DNA of 64,000 nucleotides. It comes from Acarospora socialis (Eukaryota > Ascomycota > Lecanoromycetes > Acarosporales > Acarosporaceae). Both the position numbers and the translations under genes were made by a program. Below, in pieces: positions 1 to 11,539 of the stretch (position 1 is the first letter of the stretch; every line of letters starts with the position of its first letter). The notes beneath the pieces are model-generated. The model worked only from the letters and a program-made list of their open reading frames with translations, did not search any database and was not told the origin of the DNA. The stretch lies in the NCBI GenBank assembly GCA_025617375.2, contig JAMYGW020000007.1, forward strand, positions 868,001 to 932,000. The letters are read 5' to 3'.

Positions 1-1589
1 GCCCCCAAGCCAAGGTACAAATACAGGTACCTCCTCAGACGCCATACCTAGGTACATACAGCCCTCTACCCTGCTGTCTAACACGCCATATAACCGACTC
101 ACATGACTTGGGACTCCGTAGCTGTACCAGTGCTTTGGGTGCCGGTATCCTGAGGGCTTCCAGATCATGCAAGTCACACCCCTGGGTTATAAGGTGCGCA
201 GACATGATAATGATAATACACAATAATTTCAAGACGGTCACTCTGATGGCAAGGTTCCGTAAGTCCGTATATACGTATGCGTACCGTATACATAAGTCAA
301 GCTGGAAGATGGCTTTCTCGATGAAACACATCTGCACAGTCGGTAAGACTCAACATAGTACATTATGCCACTCACTTGAATGAGCCACATTAAATTATTT
401 GCGTCACCGGCGAATGGTGGCCCCCAATCAGCCTCGTCTCGATCACAGCAGCACATTCAGCCGGAGACGAACGTCGAGACGGACAGTCGGTAAGATCGCC
501 AAATGAGATGGGCCGGATTTAGTATACATTGAGGATACATATCCTTCTGCTTGGATCGATTGTGGGACGCCTGCAGTGTGCAGAGTACGCCTGCATCTGA
601 TGGCTTTTCTCACCTCCATCACCACACTCACACTCACATTCACCTCTCTCCTCGCTTCTTCACTGCTGTCTCACTTGCTCTGTTGGTTGCCGTCATCGCG
701 GTCATCGACACAAACCGGTTATTCACATGGTCAGGTACAGTTGGCGTCGCCATACTAGTTTCCGACTTGCAGCCATGGCTTCATAACAGAGAGTGATATT
801 GTGTACGCCGTGTATACCGAACTGACTCGATCCCAGTCCCGTCACGCCTACCTACCTAGCTCATCCGCATCCGCATCCCACCGACCAGGGCACCGTGCGG
901 CCTTACCTTGATGGCCCGGTATCGCTTACCCCATAATTTCACCATGACTGGATTTTTCTTTCTTCTGATTTCATGGATCTTTTGCGCGATGACCGCGATC
1001 TAGTGACGGGACAGTAAGCAGTGACTGTCCATCGGCCATTCGGAATTACGGGAGGAGCCTGGTCACCGACCATTTACACTGAGCTGTGTACTTGGCAATT
1101 GGCGGGATGGGTATGCATCGTTGGCGCAAGGGGATACTTCTCCGTCTGGTCTAAACTACGGCTTCGATACCAACGCCGCCCAACCTAGGAATGCACAATC
1201 AACTCCATTCAAGCCTTCCGCCTTTCCCCGTCCCCCTTCCCCCTTCCCTTCTGCCTCTCGTCCCCCTTCCCCGAACTCGGGCCTCTCGTAAGGTCAAGTG
1301 TGGATTGATGTAGGATCGAGTGGGTCTTCGATCGGTGCTTCTGCTCGAACGAAGGCCTTAAGTAAGACGCATTGTCCCGTCCTTTTAAGCTTCGAGCTTC
1401 AGTTCTTCAGTTCTTCATCAGGTCGAAACACACGCACCTACGTATCCGAGTGAGCCTACATCGCTATCCGTAGGTAGCAAGGGCATTTTAGCTTTTCCTT
1501 CAGACTCGAACTCGGACTTAGTCAACCTGCCATACGTCTTTGTTCGAGATAACATAGAATTTGCATCTCAACTCACCACAACGAGCACG
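1..1589. other. Intergenic, no gene recognised
   Basis: No reading frame here resembles a known protein and none continues into the FKBP12 gene. The sequence has mixed composition, with several short repeats of the CCTACC/AGGTAC type. The last 400 bases are the likely promoter and 5' UTR of the FKBP12 gene. Confidence 0.6.
1207..1276 (+). promoter_or_regulatory. Pyrimidine-rich (CT) tract upstream of FKBP12
   Basis: This is a long run of C and T on the coding strand, about 315-380 bases before the FKBP12 start codon. CT-rich boxes of this kind often lie just upstream of transcription starts in highly expressed genes of filamentous fungi. The assignment is by position and composition only. 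Confidence 0.35.
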
Positions 1590-2734
1590 ATGGGGGTTAC
1601 TCGCAAGGTCATTGAACCGGGCAACGGTGTGGACAGGCCGAAGAAGGGTGACGAGGTGACCATCGAATACACCGGCTGCCTTTACGACCCCAAACAGAAG
1701 GACAACGAGTTTCGGGGCACACAGTAAGCTTTGAACCCCTCTCCCCGGCCAAGGTGTCAGCGGCCGCCCATTCCTCTACCCTTGACCAAAGACATCTATG
1801 CATTTGTGATTAAAAAGAACAAGAAGCTGAGTCGATGTGTATTGACAGATTCGACTCGTCCATCGGACGTGGAGACTTCAAGACCCCAATTGGAGTAGGA
1901 CAGGTCATCCGAGGTAGGCCGAGACAGGGATCCTCCCTCTGTCAACCTCGGATCATCGCGGTTGAAGTGTTGTTAACGGTCGAGCGGCAGGTTGGGATGA
2001 AGGTGTCATGGATATGACCCTAGGCGAGAAGAGCATCTTGACCATCACCAGGTACGTCTCCGGCCCATCCACTTCAACTTGCTTATCCACCCTCGAGAAG
2101 CCCATTCGCATCGTTCGTGCTGACAACCCTCTTTTCCGCACAGTGACTATGCCTACGGAGACCGGTGAGCCCAAAACCAATCTTCTCTGCCTCTGCCCCC
2201 ACTTGCCCTACCTTGACGTTTGGACGTTTCATCGTGACCCTGACCTGGCCCGGTGGGATGGGGGATGGAACGTTGCACAGCATAAAACACCCGCAGCCGC
2301 GATGAGGACATGAACTGACTGGGGGTCCGATGGCGCAAACAGCGGCTTCCCTGGTCACATCCCAGCCCGAGCCGATTTAGTTTTGTAAGTACTCCCGTAT
2401 TATCTCCGACTATTTTCTTTTCTTCTTTTCCCTTCTCAACTTTCACTGCCACTACGACGCTATCATTCTAAATTCAACCGCGCAATTCTGCCCATGTGGG
2501 CTGTGTTGCTGCAGGGTCCACGTTCGCTTGTTGTTTCCTTCCCTCGATACTTCTACTTTACTGGGTCTGGGAAACAAGTGCCCCACGCACACGTTCTTGT
2601 ACTCGGAACTTTACCGGATCGATTGGGGCCTCATGATCCGTCCATTGCCGTGCAAGGAGGTAACGCTGACAATACCAACTACTTCCAGCGACGTCGAGCT
2701 CAAAGGCATCAACAACCACATGGCTAGCAAATAA
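1590..2734 (+). CDS. FPR1: FKBP12-type peptidyl-prolyl cis-trans isomerase
   Basis: Single-domain prolyl isomerase of the FK506/rapamycin-binding family, expected in the cytosol and nucleus. Six exons give 122 residues: 1590-1723, 1849-1913, 1991-2051, 2144-2164, 2343-2384, 2689-2734. The family signatures follow in order: the GDEVTIEYTG strand, FDSSIGRGDF, GVGQVIRGWDEG, LTITSDYAYGDRGFPG and the final DLVFDVELKGIN strand. All splices keep phase and the length is close to the usual 108-120. Exon 4 is only 21 bases, which makes the gene easy to mis-model. A CT-rich tract lies upstream, as expected for a well-expressed gene. The family and fold are certain; the exact role (calcineurin or TOR drug receptor) is inferred from the family. 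Confidence 0.93.
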
Positions 2735-3736
2735 CATGACCACACACGACCTTGTCGATCTGTATTTCGCTCTCGCGCTTCCATGTCGAAAACACCCATA
2801 CGACAATGTCTTCCGGCGCTTGCGATCTCCTTTTCGACAGCAACTCTTAGATACCAAGCTTCTGCCCGCAACAAGTCAGACGTGAATGAATCAGCCATCA
2901 ACGTCCACAAATCCTGTCTTGCGCTCTTATGCTCTACGATGGCCTGTCTTTCTAGATTTTCTTTGTGTTTTCCTTCCCAAGAATGAAGGGGGGGGGGGCT
3001 TTTACTTTCCTTCCCAACCACACTCGGCACGTGAGGCAACACTCTAGACGGTGGAAAGCAAAGCACGACTCTCTCGCAGGTACGAACAGAATACACGGAT
3101 ACGTTACACCACGGGGTGATGGGCAGGGTAGCGGTAGTTTAATTGACGAGCAATGAACAAGACTCCGCGCGCCTGCCTTCATCTCTCGTCCGTCCGTGCA
3201 CCTTTTCCACCCGCCTCTGAGATCCAGATCGCTTTCTTGTCCGAGCTTCCCGGCCGTACCTTGGACGACAAACAGCCCGCATTCTCAATCTCGACTCTAC
3301 GCCGCACGACTCCCATAACCTTGCGTAGCCTAGCGACGTGCCTCACCACGTTCAGGAGAGAGATATGCATGCCTCCTAATCAGAAAAGCTCCGGGACTCT
3401 TGCCGCCGACGGAGATCCCCGGTCCGCATCCCCAACGAACCAATTCTCGCCCGTCGTCCTTTACTTGCAACCTCTCCCTCTTGCTCTCGCTTTCGCCCTC
3501 CACACCTCACTTCCTTCCAGCCCTCAAAGACACTGCTCCACCACTTCACCACTCCACCACTTCTTCCCTTCCCTTCACTCTCTCAAAACCCAACCATACT
3601 ACCACCTAACGTCCCAATGTCCCAGCAACCCCAACCCCAATCTTCTCTCCACCCCCGCCCCGCCCCAACCTCGCTCAAATCCCCTCCCCTCCCCTTCTCC
3701 TCCATCTCATCCCATCTCATCTCGGACCTTGAATCC

Positions 3737-3769
3737 CGGTCTCGGTCTCGGCCTCGGTCTCGGTCTCAG
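3737..3769. repeat. Short tandem array of CTCGGT-type hexamers
   Basis: Five or so imperfect copies of a CTCGGT/CTCGGC hexamer sit at the switch between the pyrimidine-rich and purine-rich halves of this intergenic block. Confidence 0.75.
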
Positions 3770-3984
3770 TCCGGAAATCCGGGCTACAAAGCTAAGAAGC
3801 GGCGGTGGCGGGGAGAGGAGAGGGAGGGTGTGTATCTGGATGGAAGAAGCTAGGTTAGGTTGGTTGTCCGGTAGTGGCGCTGGTACAGTTGATGGGTGGG
3901 GTTCGGTTCTGGTCCGACGAGGGGGCATGAGAGATGGGATGGGATGGGATGTGAGCTGGTGGGCTGGGAGGGGTTGAGATGGGC

Positions 3985-4005
3985 GCGGTGCGGTGCGGTG
4001 CGGTT
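3985..4005. repeat. Short tandem array of GCGGT pentamers
   Basis: Four direct copies of GCGGT lie within purine-rich intergenic DNA. A related run of GATGG pentamers lies nearby at about 3934-3950. Confidence 0.75.
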
Positions 4006-4647
4006 TCGGTGGGGGAGTGGACTTGTCCATAGGGGCGAGGGGCGGTGTGATGGGAAGGAGGGTTGAGTGCGTTGGTTGGTGGATGGAAGGGGATGGACGA
4101 GTGGGCAAGGGAAAGGGAGGGAAAGGTGAATGGATTCGGTGGTCTGCGCGGGGTAGGGCGTCGGGCGGGTAGCGTTGCATCGGAGTATAGAGTGAGTGCA
4201 AGGGACGTGGTCGGTGGAGTGTCGAGGAGAGTGAATGATCGATGATGGGAGTTCGTGCGTTGCGATTCAGTACTTGCTTGAAAATTTGGGACTGCATCTG
4301 AGCTGGTTCGGGTGGATGAGGGCGATAGATGGCGGGTGTTGAGTAGTAGCTTATGTCTCGCGCTCGTGACGTAGGGTTTCTGCGCATGCTATGTTCAGGG
4401 CTGCGATGACAGCTTGATGTTCTTCAAATCCCTCTCCCTCAAGCGTTCCGACTTTCTTCTTGGTCTAAGTACGCTTCGACCGACTTGGAGGACCTTGATG
4501 GCTGTGTCTCCATCTACTTCCCTCCAGACCGTCAGCTACCGCTATGGTTGTTGGCATGCCCGTTTCTGTACAGTACCTCAGGAGTAACCTGCCCGTGCCA
4601 ACAGACACGCCGAAGACCATATAACCCAAATCCTCCGTAGAGAGCAG

Positions 4648-5721
4648 CTAAACCCCCTCACCCTGCTCATCGCCCGCACTCCCCTGATCATCAACCAGCT
4701 CCGTCGACAGTCTCCTCGCCACCAACTCCGCCCTCAACTCCCTCAACCGATCCAGCAACTCCGCATCGGCCCTACGCACCAGAACACGTCAGTCACCCAC
4801 CCCACACACGCACACAAACCTCATCAAACTCAACTCAACGAAAAAACTCAAACGCACCCGTCCCCCCTCCCCTCCTCCAACTCCCTCAACCGCGCCATCT
4901 CCCCCCTCCTCACAAACTCATTCAACTGGACATCATACATCCTCGCAAACACATCCCCAAGACTCGGCACATGCATCGGCTTGCCCTTCCCATCATCCAC
5001 CAGCACCTCCTCCTTCTCGACGTACGCGTGATCGTCCGCCGCCAGCACCGTCGCCGTCGCGTACTCGCCGTCGTGGCTGATGCTCAGCCGCGCCATCTGC
5101 CGCTCCCCCCACCGGAAGATCTGCGGCCGCAGCACGAACGCCGCCCCGGCCTCGATCGCCACCCCGCGCTGCAGCGCCACGGCCCGCGGCAGCCGGATCG
5201 TGCGCGCCGGCGGGTCGATGAGCGCGTAGGGTTTGCGCGCCGCCGTCCGCTCCCCCACCGGCACCAGCACCGTCACGTCCCGGTAGTACAGCCGCCGCGT
5301 CACGGCTTTGATGGCCGCTTCTTTGGCCGCGAATCTGCCCGAGTCCCGTTCTTACATCAGCTGGTGTTCCTCCCCTCCCCCTCCCCTCACTCCCTTTCCT
5401 CAAAGAAACGATCAATACCAGGAGACAAAAAAGGTCAACTCACCTCCCCGCCACCCACCTCGCAAACGCATTCAGCGCCGCGACCTCGCCGTCCGACGCC
5501 GTCCGCTTCGACGCCCCCGGCGCCGCGCGCGCCGCATCCCGCGCCGCCCGGTAGCGTTGCAGGCGTGTGTGGAAGATCTTCCGCTCGAACGCGTTGAAGA
5601 TCTTGTTTGTGAATCGCTCGATCCCGCCTTCGTCTCGCCGCGTGATGATGCGTGCGATTCGCGGCACGTGGCAGATGTCGGTGCCGATGCCGAGGGCGAA
5701 GGGAAAGCGGCCGGGGGCCAT
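4648..5721 (-). CDS. PPT2: Holo-[acyl-carrier-protein] synthase (AcpS-type phosphopantetheinyl transferase)
   Basis: Transfers 4'-phosphopantetheine from CoA to an acyl carrier protein; in fungi the AcpS type usually serves mitochondrial ACP. Three exons (5721-5444, 5334-4858, 4771-4648) give 292 residues. The N-terminus carries the metal-binding motif GIGTDICHVPRI and exon 2 opens with the second AcpS motif, RFAAKEAAIKAV, including the catalytic Glu and Lys. 'LSISHDGEYATATV' matches the end of the AcpS core. The C-terminal part (about residues 200-292) is a charged helical extension, longer than in bacterial AcpS (about 120-130). Exon 3 rests on a GTGCGT donor and open frame; without it the protein would stop a few residues after exon 2. 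Mitochondrial location is inferred from the family. Confidence 0.88.
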
Positions 5722-6347
5722 GGGGGAAGGGGAAGGTGGGTGGGCGATAGATGGTGGGGGTTGGAGTTGGGGGGATATTGGCGTTTGAGGGGAGGATGTC
5801 TTGGGGGGTTGAGTGGAGTGGATTTTTGAGGGTGGAGTGCGGAATGATGCCGCTTGTGATGTCGTCGTAGATGCGCTTGTCTCCGGGTGGGTAGCTTTGT
5901 ACGTGAGCATGTGAAATTGGTAGTGTATAGATATGGCCTTTACATCTAATGTGTTCGGAATAGATCTTCCAAACAGCACGGTGGGTGATGCTGCATGTCT
6001 CTCTTGTGTTCTCAAGTTTGTGGTCACGACAGTTCAAATGCTACGGCTTGGAGCCTGCTGCATTCTCGTTTGGGGAGAAGCGATACAGTATCCAATACCT
6101 GAACAATGCCTGAATCCTACTGCTATTACTGTACGGTCAAGACCCATCACGCCGTTGGGGAGATCTAATACTGCGTAACAACATGCCCCAAGTGTTGCGC
6201 AGCTCCAAGCAATGCCATCCTCTCAACGTCCGTATCTGTGCTTTCCATCCGATTTCCCTGATGTCAATCTCGAGGGATTGATTTACTTTTTTGTACCGCC
6301 AGTCTTCTTCCAGCATTGCCACGACTATGAGTAGAACTGTCGTCGAA
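5722..6347. other. Intergenic between two minus-strand genes
   Basis: This is the promoter side of the AcpS gene and the 3' side of the DUF1774 gene. A purine-rich stretch lies just upstream of the AcpS start. No further gene or RNA is seen. Confidence 0.6.
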
Positions 6348-7502
6348 CTACTCGTCGTCCAGAAGTGGCCTTCGTTCAGGTTCTTCGCTCACCAAGGGGC
6401 TACCTCCTCGGAAGTTGAGCTCCTTGCCGAGCACATAGGGGATGAATATCGCAATGCTAAATAGCCCGAGTAGCCCCGTAATGACGAAAGCGAAGATCCA
6501 TTGCAAGGCAACGGTTTTGGTGGTCAGTTGACCGACAGCAAGTGCTATGAATTGTTAGCAGAATTCTTTTAGAAAATGGACGAGTGACGAAAATGTGATG
6601 ATGGCTCTCCGAGGCGAGCTGGATAGAATGAACGGGATCTAGAAAGGCCAGACCGAGAGAACCACTTACACGCTGAAAGAATCGTCAACTCCATCCCCAT
6701 CGCCCAATCCTTGAAAAAGGCCAAGAAGAAGGTGCCGAAAACCAGAATCGTCCAAATCGCCACGTTAGCCAGGATCCTCGCGGGCAACGAATGTGCGCCG
6801 ACCATGGCCGCCCCGTCCCAGAACAAGGCGACAAAGGTCCAAGCCAGAGGTCCAGAGATGACCGGTATCTGGATCAGGAGCACCGGCGTGCTGTGGTAAA
6901 AGTACAACGACATGAGGTTGAAGAAGTTGATGACCAGCATCAGCTCGGCGATCCAGAAGCGCGACCGCACCCACAGCAGGATGAATGCGGACTGCAGCAC
7001 GTTGTTGATAATGAAGTGGCTCCCCACGTTGGCGGCTTGCCGGACCCAGTCGGCGTTGTTGGCGAAGAGATGCCAGACGTAGCCGACTTGGAGGATCAGG
7101 AGCACGAGCCTGTTGTCCTGCTGTTAGCATGACCATGCTCGAGCTTTCTCTACGATCAGAGCGTATACCAATAAATACTCGTGATCAGCTTGTTGAGAGC
7201 GAACGGCGTAGGATGGGCCCGGTTCTGTCCCCAGATCGTCCGATGTGCATGCTTCCCGCTGTGCGGACCGTCGTCGGGCGCTTCGAAGGTGTAGAGGACA
7301 CTGAGAACCAGTACCAGGAGCCAGGACAGTATGGTCAGGACTTTGTAGGCCAGTAATCCCCCTCGAGTGTGCGACTCGCGCTTGAGGAAAGGATTGACTG
7401 CATGTCCATGAGCGTTAGCGATGGACGAAATGAAAGACCCCAAGAGAGTGATCAATATCGGAACAGATTGTAGATCTTACAAGTATGGACCCGCTCCATC
7501 AT
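6348..7502 (-). CDS. DUF1774 family multi-pass membrane protein
   Basis: Uncharacterised fungal membrane protein family (DUF1774). Four exons (7502-7481, 7397-7169, 7109-6670, 6544-6348) give 295 residues. Family features are the start 'NPFLKRE', 'TIWGQNRAHPTPFALN', 'AANVGSHFIINN', 'SGPLAWTFVALFW' and 'GAHSLPARI', followed by the C-terminal helix and 'YVLGKELNFRGG'. About seven hydrophobic segments are visible. The first exon is only 22 bases; it was chosen because it gives a Met just before the conserved NPF motif, with a GTAAGA donor and a CTAAC branch site. Function is unknown; the family is sometimes labelled as ATP-synthase-like in databases, which the sequence does not support by itself. 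Confidence 0.85.
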
Positions 7503-8399
7503 AAGAGTACTACTGCCTAGGCCTATAACTGCGAGCTGGATTGGACGATAGGGATGGTAAGAGAATATATGATAGAGAGATATCGGTGTCCGAGGTCCTT
7601 GAATCAATGCAGTTTCAAGTCCAAAATTGAGTGTTGTAAACGCCCCGGTGAAAATAAATGGAAGGAATGGGATAGGTAGTCAGGCAATTCCCTCCACGAT
7701 CTTTTCTGGTAGGGACCCCGCCGGCCAAGCCCCGCATTGCGAAACACTTGTTGCAGCCTGCGCGTGTGCAACTGCAACCAAAACATCATTCGCCATAGGG
7801 AGCTGTCAAAGCTGCATGGGATGGTGGGCTCAGCATCAGCTGGCAGGATGCAAAAGAAGTCATGCACTGGTTGGAGAGTCACACGGGTAACCAATAACGG
7901 TCATGGAGTCAATCCGATTGGTGATACTATAGCAGGGGTGCGCGGGATCCTCAGACCCCTCCCTGGAAGAAGTAAGGTACGAATGAGGGTTCATGATTAT
8001 CATAGATTGTTCTATTCCTACAATCAACAAGTAAGAGTATGGGTCATAAGTCACTGGACAAGCGATAAAATTTCTAAGTCAGAATTAACCGGGAAATCTT
8101 TTACTAAGTGCTACAATCACGCAAGTTTTCACTAGTACTTACTAAATTATATGGTCTTCAGTTAATTCTGACTTAGAAATTTTATCTCTTGTCCAGTCAC
8201 TTATGACCCATACTCTTACCTTACACCACAACGCCGCATGATCATCGTAGCGGAGGATCGAGAGATTAGCAACCAGAACTGCAGCCTCCACTGCTGGTAA
8301 TATACCTAGTACGTCTCGACAACAACGACCCTGCGCCTGTTTCTGCAGCCACGTATGCAGTATCTTGACAGGGCAAGGTACGAGGCAGACGAATCGTAG
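7503..8399. other. Intergenic containing a foldback repeat
   Basis: Promoter of the DUF1774 gene on the left and 3' side of the aminopeptidase gene on the right. The only structured feature is the 59-base inverted repeat pair listed separately. Confidence 0.6.
8031..8219. repeat. Near-perfect foldback inverted repeat, MITE-like
   Basis: The arm at 8031-8089 is the reverse complement of 8161-8219 over 59 bases with two mismatches; a 71-base spacer separates them. There is no coding capacity. Very long arms around a short centre fit a foldback or MITE-type DNA element. I could not find a clear target-site duplication: the left flank is ACAA and the right flank CTTA. It is unrelated in sequence to the MITE at 57774-58023. 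Confidence 0.8.
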
Positions 8400-9784
8400 C
8401 TAATCGAACTTGGCAAAGGCAAGCTCATACACCAGGCCCAACGTGAGCCTTGCATGTTGCAGCATATGCCTGAAGTTGAGGAACTCCACTTTGTCCTCGG
8501 TTGTGTGGATCTTCCTATCAAAGTACTTGAAGTCGGATTCGATGACAAAGGCCGAAGGATAACCCGCTTTGGTCGCGGACGAATGATCTACACATGCTCA
8601 ATTAGCGGGCGCATGAGGCTTGACCTTCACGTCTACTACGTACCACTGCAGGCGTAACCGCACTTGGTCAAGACGTATGGGATGTCGCAGTACTACACGT
8701 CTCATAAGCGTCTCGTGTTTCGTTGTGGAGCGAATAACTCACCTCTGTAATAACCGTCTTAATGAACTCCGTGAGATCGAGGCTGACATAGTCCGTGATT
8801 ACCCCAACACTCTCGGGTTCTCCAGCATCGAGAGTTCTTTGGATATAACCGGTCATGTCTTGTTGGAGCATGGCTTTCACATCCCTCCCCTCTTTCTCAT
8901 ACTCCGAAAAGATTGCTTGACTGCCTAACAATCCTCCCTCTTCCGCCGAGTACCAATGGAACTCGATGGTATTATCTGCCTTGCCTTTTACGACGTCTTC
9001 TGATGTAAGTAAGACGCGAAACGCCTCCAAGATCGTGACCGTACCGCTACCGTCGTCGTCGGCGCCGGGCGCCGCTAGAAACGCTGGGAGGAAGAGATTG
9101 ATGCTATCCTGATGTGCCCCAATGATGACAGTCTTCTCGCTTTTTCCAGGTATCGTCGCGATAATGCTGTTCTGGCCCCATGGGTGCTTGAAGACATCCA
9201 CATGCACGCCATGCTTGCCGGCTCCCGCATCATGTATCGTTTGGTTGACCTTGTTGTATAACCATGCTGAAGACTCGGCGCCATGCTCCGACTTGTAGTA
9301 TCGAGTGTGGAACGACGTGAACTTTTCAAGGTTCTGCCGCATATTATCCTTCTCCAGATCCTTCATCATCGGCTTCAACGTCTCATTATAGGCCGTCGTC
9401 TTCGGGAACACGACTGGTTTCCTGGCAGCGGTGTTTGAATACTTCAGAGCTCCCAGGTAAGGTGTCTCCGTGATATCCATGAAGTTCAGACCATCCTACA
9501 AAAGTACAGTCATGATTTAGCTTCGGACGAGATGGGGGTGACGGCAAAAGATGTGGATCTCAATCAAAGTCCAAAGTCCCACGGGCGCGCTCATGGAGAG
9601 ACCTTACCCTCCGTAGAGCCCATTTCTCATCCTCCGTCACCCACCGTGTTTCTCCCGGCGACAGCTCAATAAGGTACTTCTCCGCTTCCGTATCATCACC
9701 AAGTAAGGCCTGATCTGGGTGAAGGACGGAGAGGGCAGTCGCAGTCGTCGCAAGGCACAGTGCAAATACCGGAACTAGCTTCAT
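8400..9784 (-). CDS. LAP1: Secreted leucine aminopeptidase, M28 family
   Basis: Zinc exopeptidase that removes N-terminal residues, secreted to the medium. Four exons (9784-9608, 9495-8743, 8692-8644, 8587-8400) give 388 residues, the usual length of fungal LAP1. Residues 1-18 form a signal peptide, followed by a propeptide. The dinuclear zinc ligands are visible as VIIGAHQDS (His), [11 protein letters not shown] (Asp), [11 protein letters not shown] (catalytic Glu and ligand Glu), QQDMTGY (Asp) and [16 protein letters not shown] (His). The C-terminus [16 protein letters not shown] is typical. The cysteines of '[17 protein letters not shown]' probably form the conserved disulfide. The 49-base exon 3 splits this last region. 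It is divergent from the R3H gene at 10381. Confidence 0.93.
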
Positions 9785-10380
9785 GATCTCACCGAGTGTA
9801 TATGTATATCGAATGAAGCTATGAACAAGGAAAACCGACGAGAAGAGAAAGGCCGTATGGGTCGATAATCAGTATTTTCAGTAGGTTAAGTAGCACCTCT
9901 ACGCCAAACCCCCAAGAGAGTCGAAGCGCGCGTCATCGCAGCCTAGCTCCCTGCCGAGGCACTCGCGATTGTAGACACAGCCTACGAACACAGGAGCGCT
10001 CTATAGCAATGAAAACTACAATATTCAGGAGAAAGGGGTCTCTACAAAGATGATCTTACCAGAGTTGCATAGAACCTGAACGAGATACGTAGAAAAACTC
10101 CAGAGCGTTTCTCAAAGGGACTGCGTGCAGTCATCGTAACTGAATCAAGCGTGGTTGGTTCCACTCGTCTGATTGGCGGGTAATCGGGTGCTCCGGTACG
10201 AACCCAGATCAATGACTCCGTCTCTCTCGAAACTCGGTGCCCCGAAAATCGGATCCCAGAACATCGACTCTCCACTTCCCAGGCAACATCCCTCTCCCTT
10301 TCTCTTCCTCCACAGATCCACCAAAGGGGAACTTCCTTGTCCAACCGTAGCTTCCAACTGTCACTCGGCCCGCCGTGATC
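9785..10380. promoter_or_regulatory. Divergent intergenic region, LAP1 / R3H gene
   Basis: This 596-base stretch separates the start of the minus-strand aminopeptidase from the start of the plus-strand R3H gene, so it should hold both promoters. No specific binding site was recognised. Confidence 0.5.
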
Positions 10381-11539
10381 ATGGCCATCTACCCAACCAC
10401 CGACCCCAGCGCACACGAAAGCCAACCCTCCACCGCCGCCATCAACATCGAGGCATGGACCGAGGAAGCGACTCGATCCCTCCAAGCCCTTTCCATTTCG
10501 ACCTCGTCTCCGGCTCCACTCCGTTCCGCAGGCCTTCGAGGCACCTCCGTCTCCCTCACCATCCCTCTAGACGAGCACGCCATTCCCAATCGCCAACCGC
10601 CGGAAACGAACCGCGCGCCCGTCGCAGACCCAGCGAGCTATCGCCCTCGACGGGAACCTCTTCGGCGCGACAGCCTCAAGCGGCGCGAGGCGAGGCTGAT
10701 GGGCAAAGAGGGCTCGCGCCGCAGACAGCGCTGGGAGAACGGTTAGTTGTCCCGTCTCATTCCGCGGTGGGTAGATGCGCGAGCAGGGGGATAGGCTTAC
10801 TGAGTGGTTCGTCTCGTGTGCGTAAACAGATCGGCTGCTCAACAACCCCTGGGCGCAACCGCCGCTTCCGAGTGACTGGGAAGTCCATCCGACGTACCCG
10901 AAGCACGCCGTGCCGTACTACCTGGCGCCACTGTGGGATGCGGAGATGGCGTCTCGGGCGTCGGCGGGGAAGAACAAGCGAGGGGCGAAAGTGAAGGGTG
11001 AGAAGGGTGAAGATCCAGCTGGGAGGGTGCCGCGGGAGTTGAGGGAGAAGTTGAAGAGGGCGCGGGGCGCGAAAGGTCTGTTGCAGGATCTGGAGGAGGA
11101 GGTGAGGATATTTGTGAGGAAGTGGGAGGAAAGGGAGAGGAAGGGCGGGCTGGAGGAGGTCGATTCGGAGGATGAGGAAATTGTGTTTGTGGGTAGGCAT
11201 GGACACATGGATGATATGCCGTCACCGCAGTCAAAAAGGAGTGCGGAGGAAGATGTGGAGAGGGAGAAGCTAGTGTTTGATAGTCTGGTGGATGATCACG
11301 GCGCCAGCTTTGGGTATGCTTGCAGCGCTATGAAGCGCTTTGGGAGACTAATGGTGTTCAGGCGTTGGCTTGTCCATTCCATCGCGTCTTGGTACGGACT
11401 GAAAACGTGGTCGGTCACGGTCGGCGATCCGGCGAGACGGCAGGCATATGTTGGTATCGATGAGGTCAAGGCCAACACGGTTCGACGACCGGTATCCCCT
11501 GCGGGTACTTTGCCAAAGCCGTTGTGGGTCATGGTTTGA
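10381..11539 (+). CDS. R3H-domain protein with R3H-associated N-terminal domain
   Basis: Putative single-stranded nucleic-acid-binding protein. Exons 10381-10741, 10830-11313 and 11362-11539 give 340 residues. The N-terminal third includes the R3H-associated region: 'DPASYRPRREPLRRDSLKRR', 'GKEGSRRRQRWEN', then 'NNPWAQPPLPSDWE' and 'VPYYLAPLWD'. After an acidic linker (VDSEDEEIVFVG) comes the R3H motif 'RWLVHSIASWYGLKTWSV', containing R-x3-H. The second intron (11314-11361) is exactly 48 bases, has an ACTAAT branch site and splits the protein just before this Arg; it has no stop codon, so retention would add 16 residues. Molecular partners are unknown. Confidence 0.85.

Larger units (their letters stand above)
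2735..4647. other. Intergenic block with strong strand asymmetry
   Basis: No gene is supported. It holds an 11-base G run (2988-2998), a pyrimidine-rich stretch (about 3420-3730), a CTCGGT hexamer array (3737-3769), then purine-rich DNA (about 3780-4250) with GATGG and GCGGT repeats. Long open frames exist on both strands but are repetitive Ser/Pro/Arg or Gly/Arg sequence produced by the composition. Confidence 0.6.

Noticed and set aside
3153-3977. Long plus-strand open frame rich in Ser, Pro and Arg
   Set aside because: Its composition follows the local repeats and pyrimidine bias; there is no domain, and an antisense frame of similar length exists, so it is not supported as a gene.
3707-4387. 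Minus-strand open frame of 226 codons
   Set aside because: It is the complement of the same purine-rich repeat block and reads as Pro/His/Arg-rich sequence without family features.
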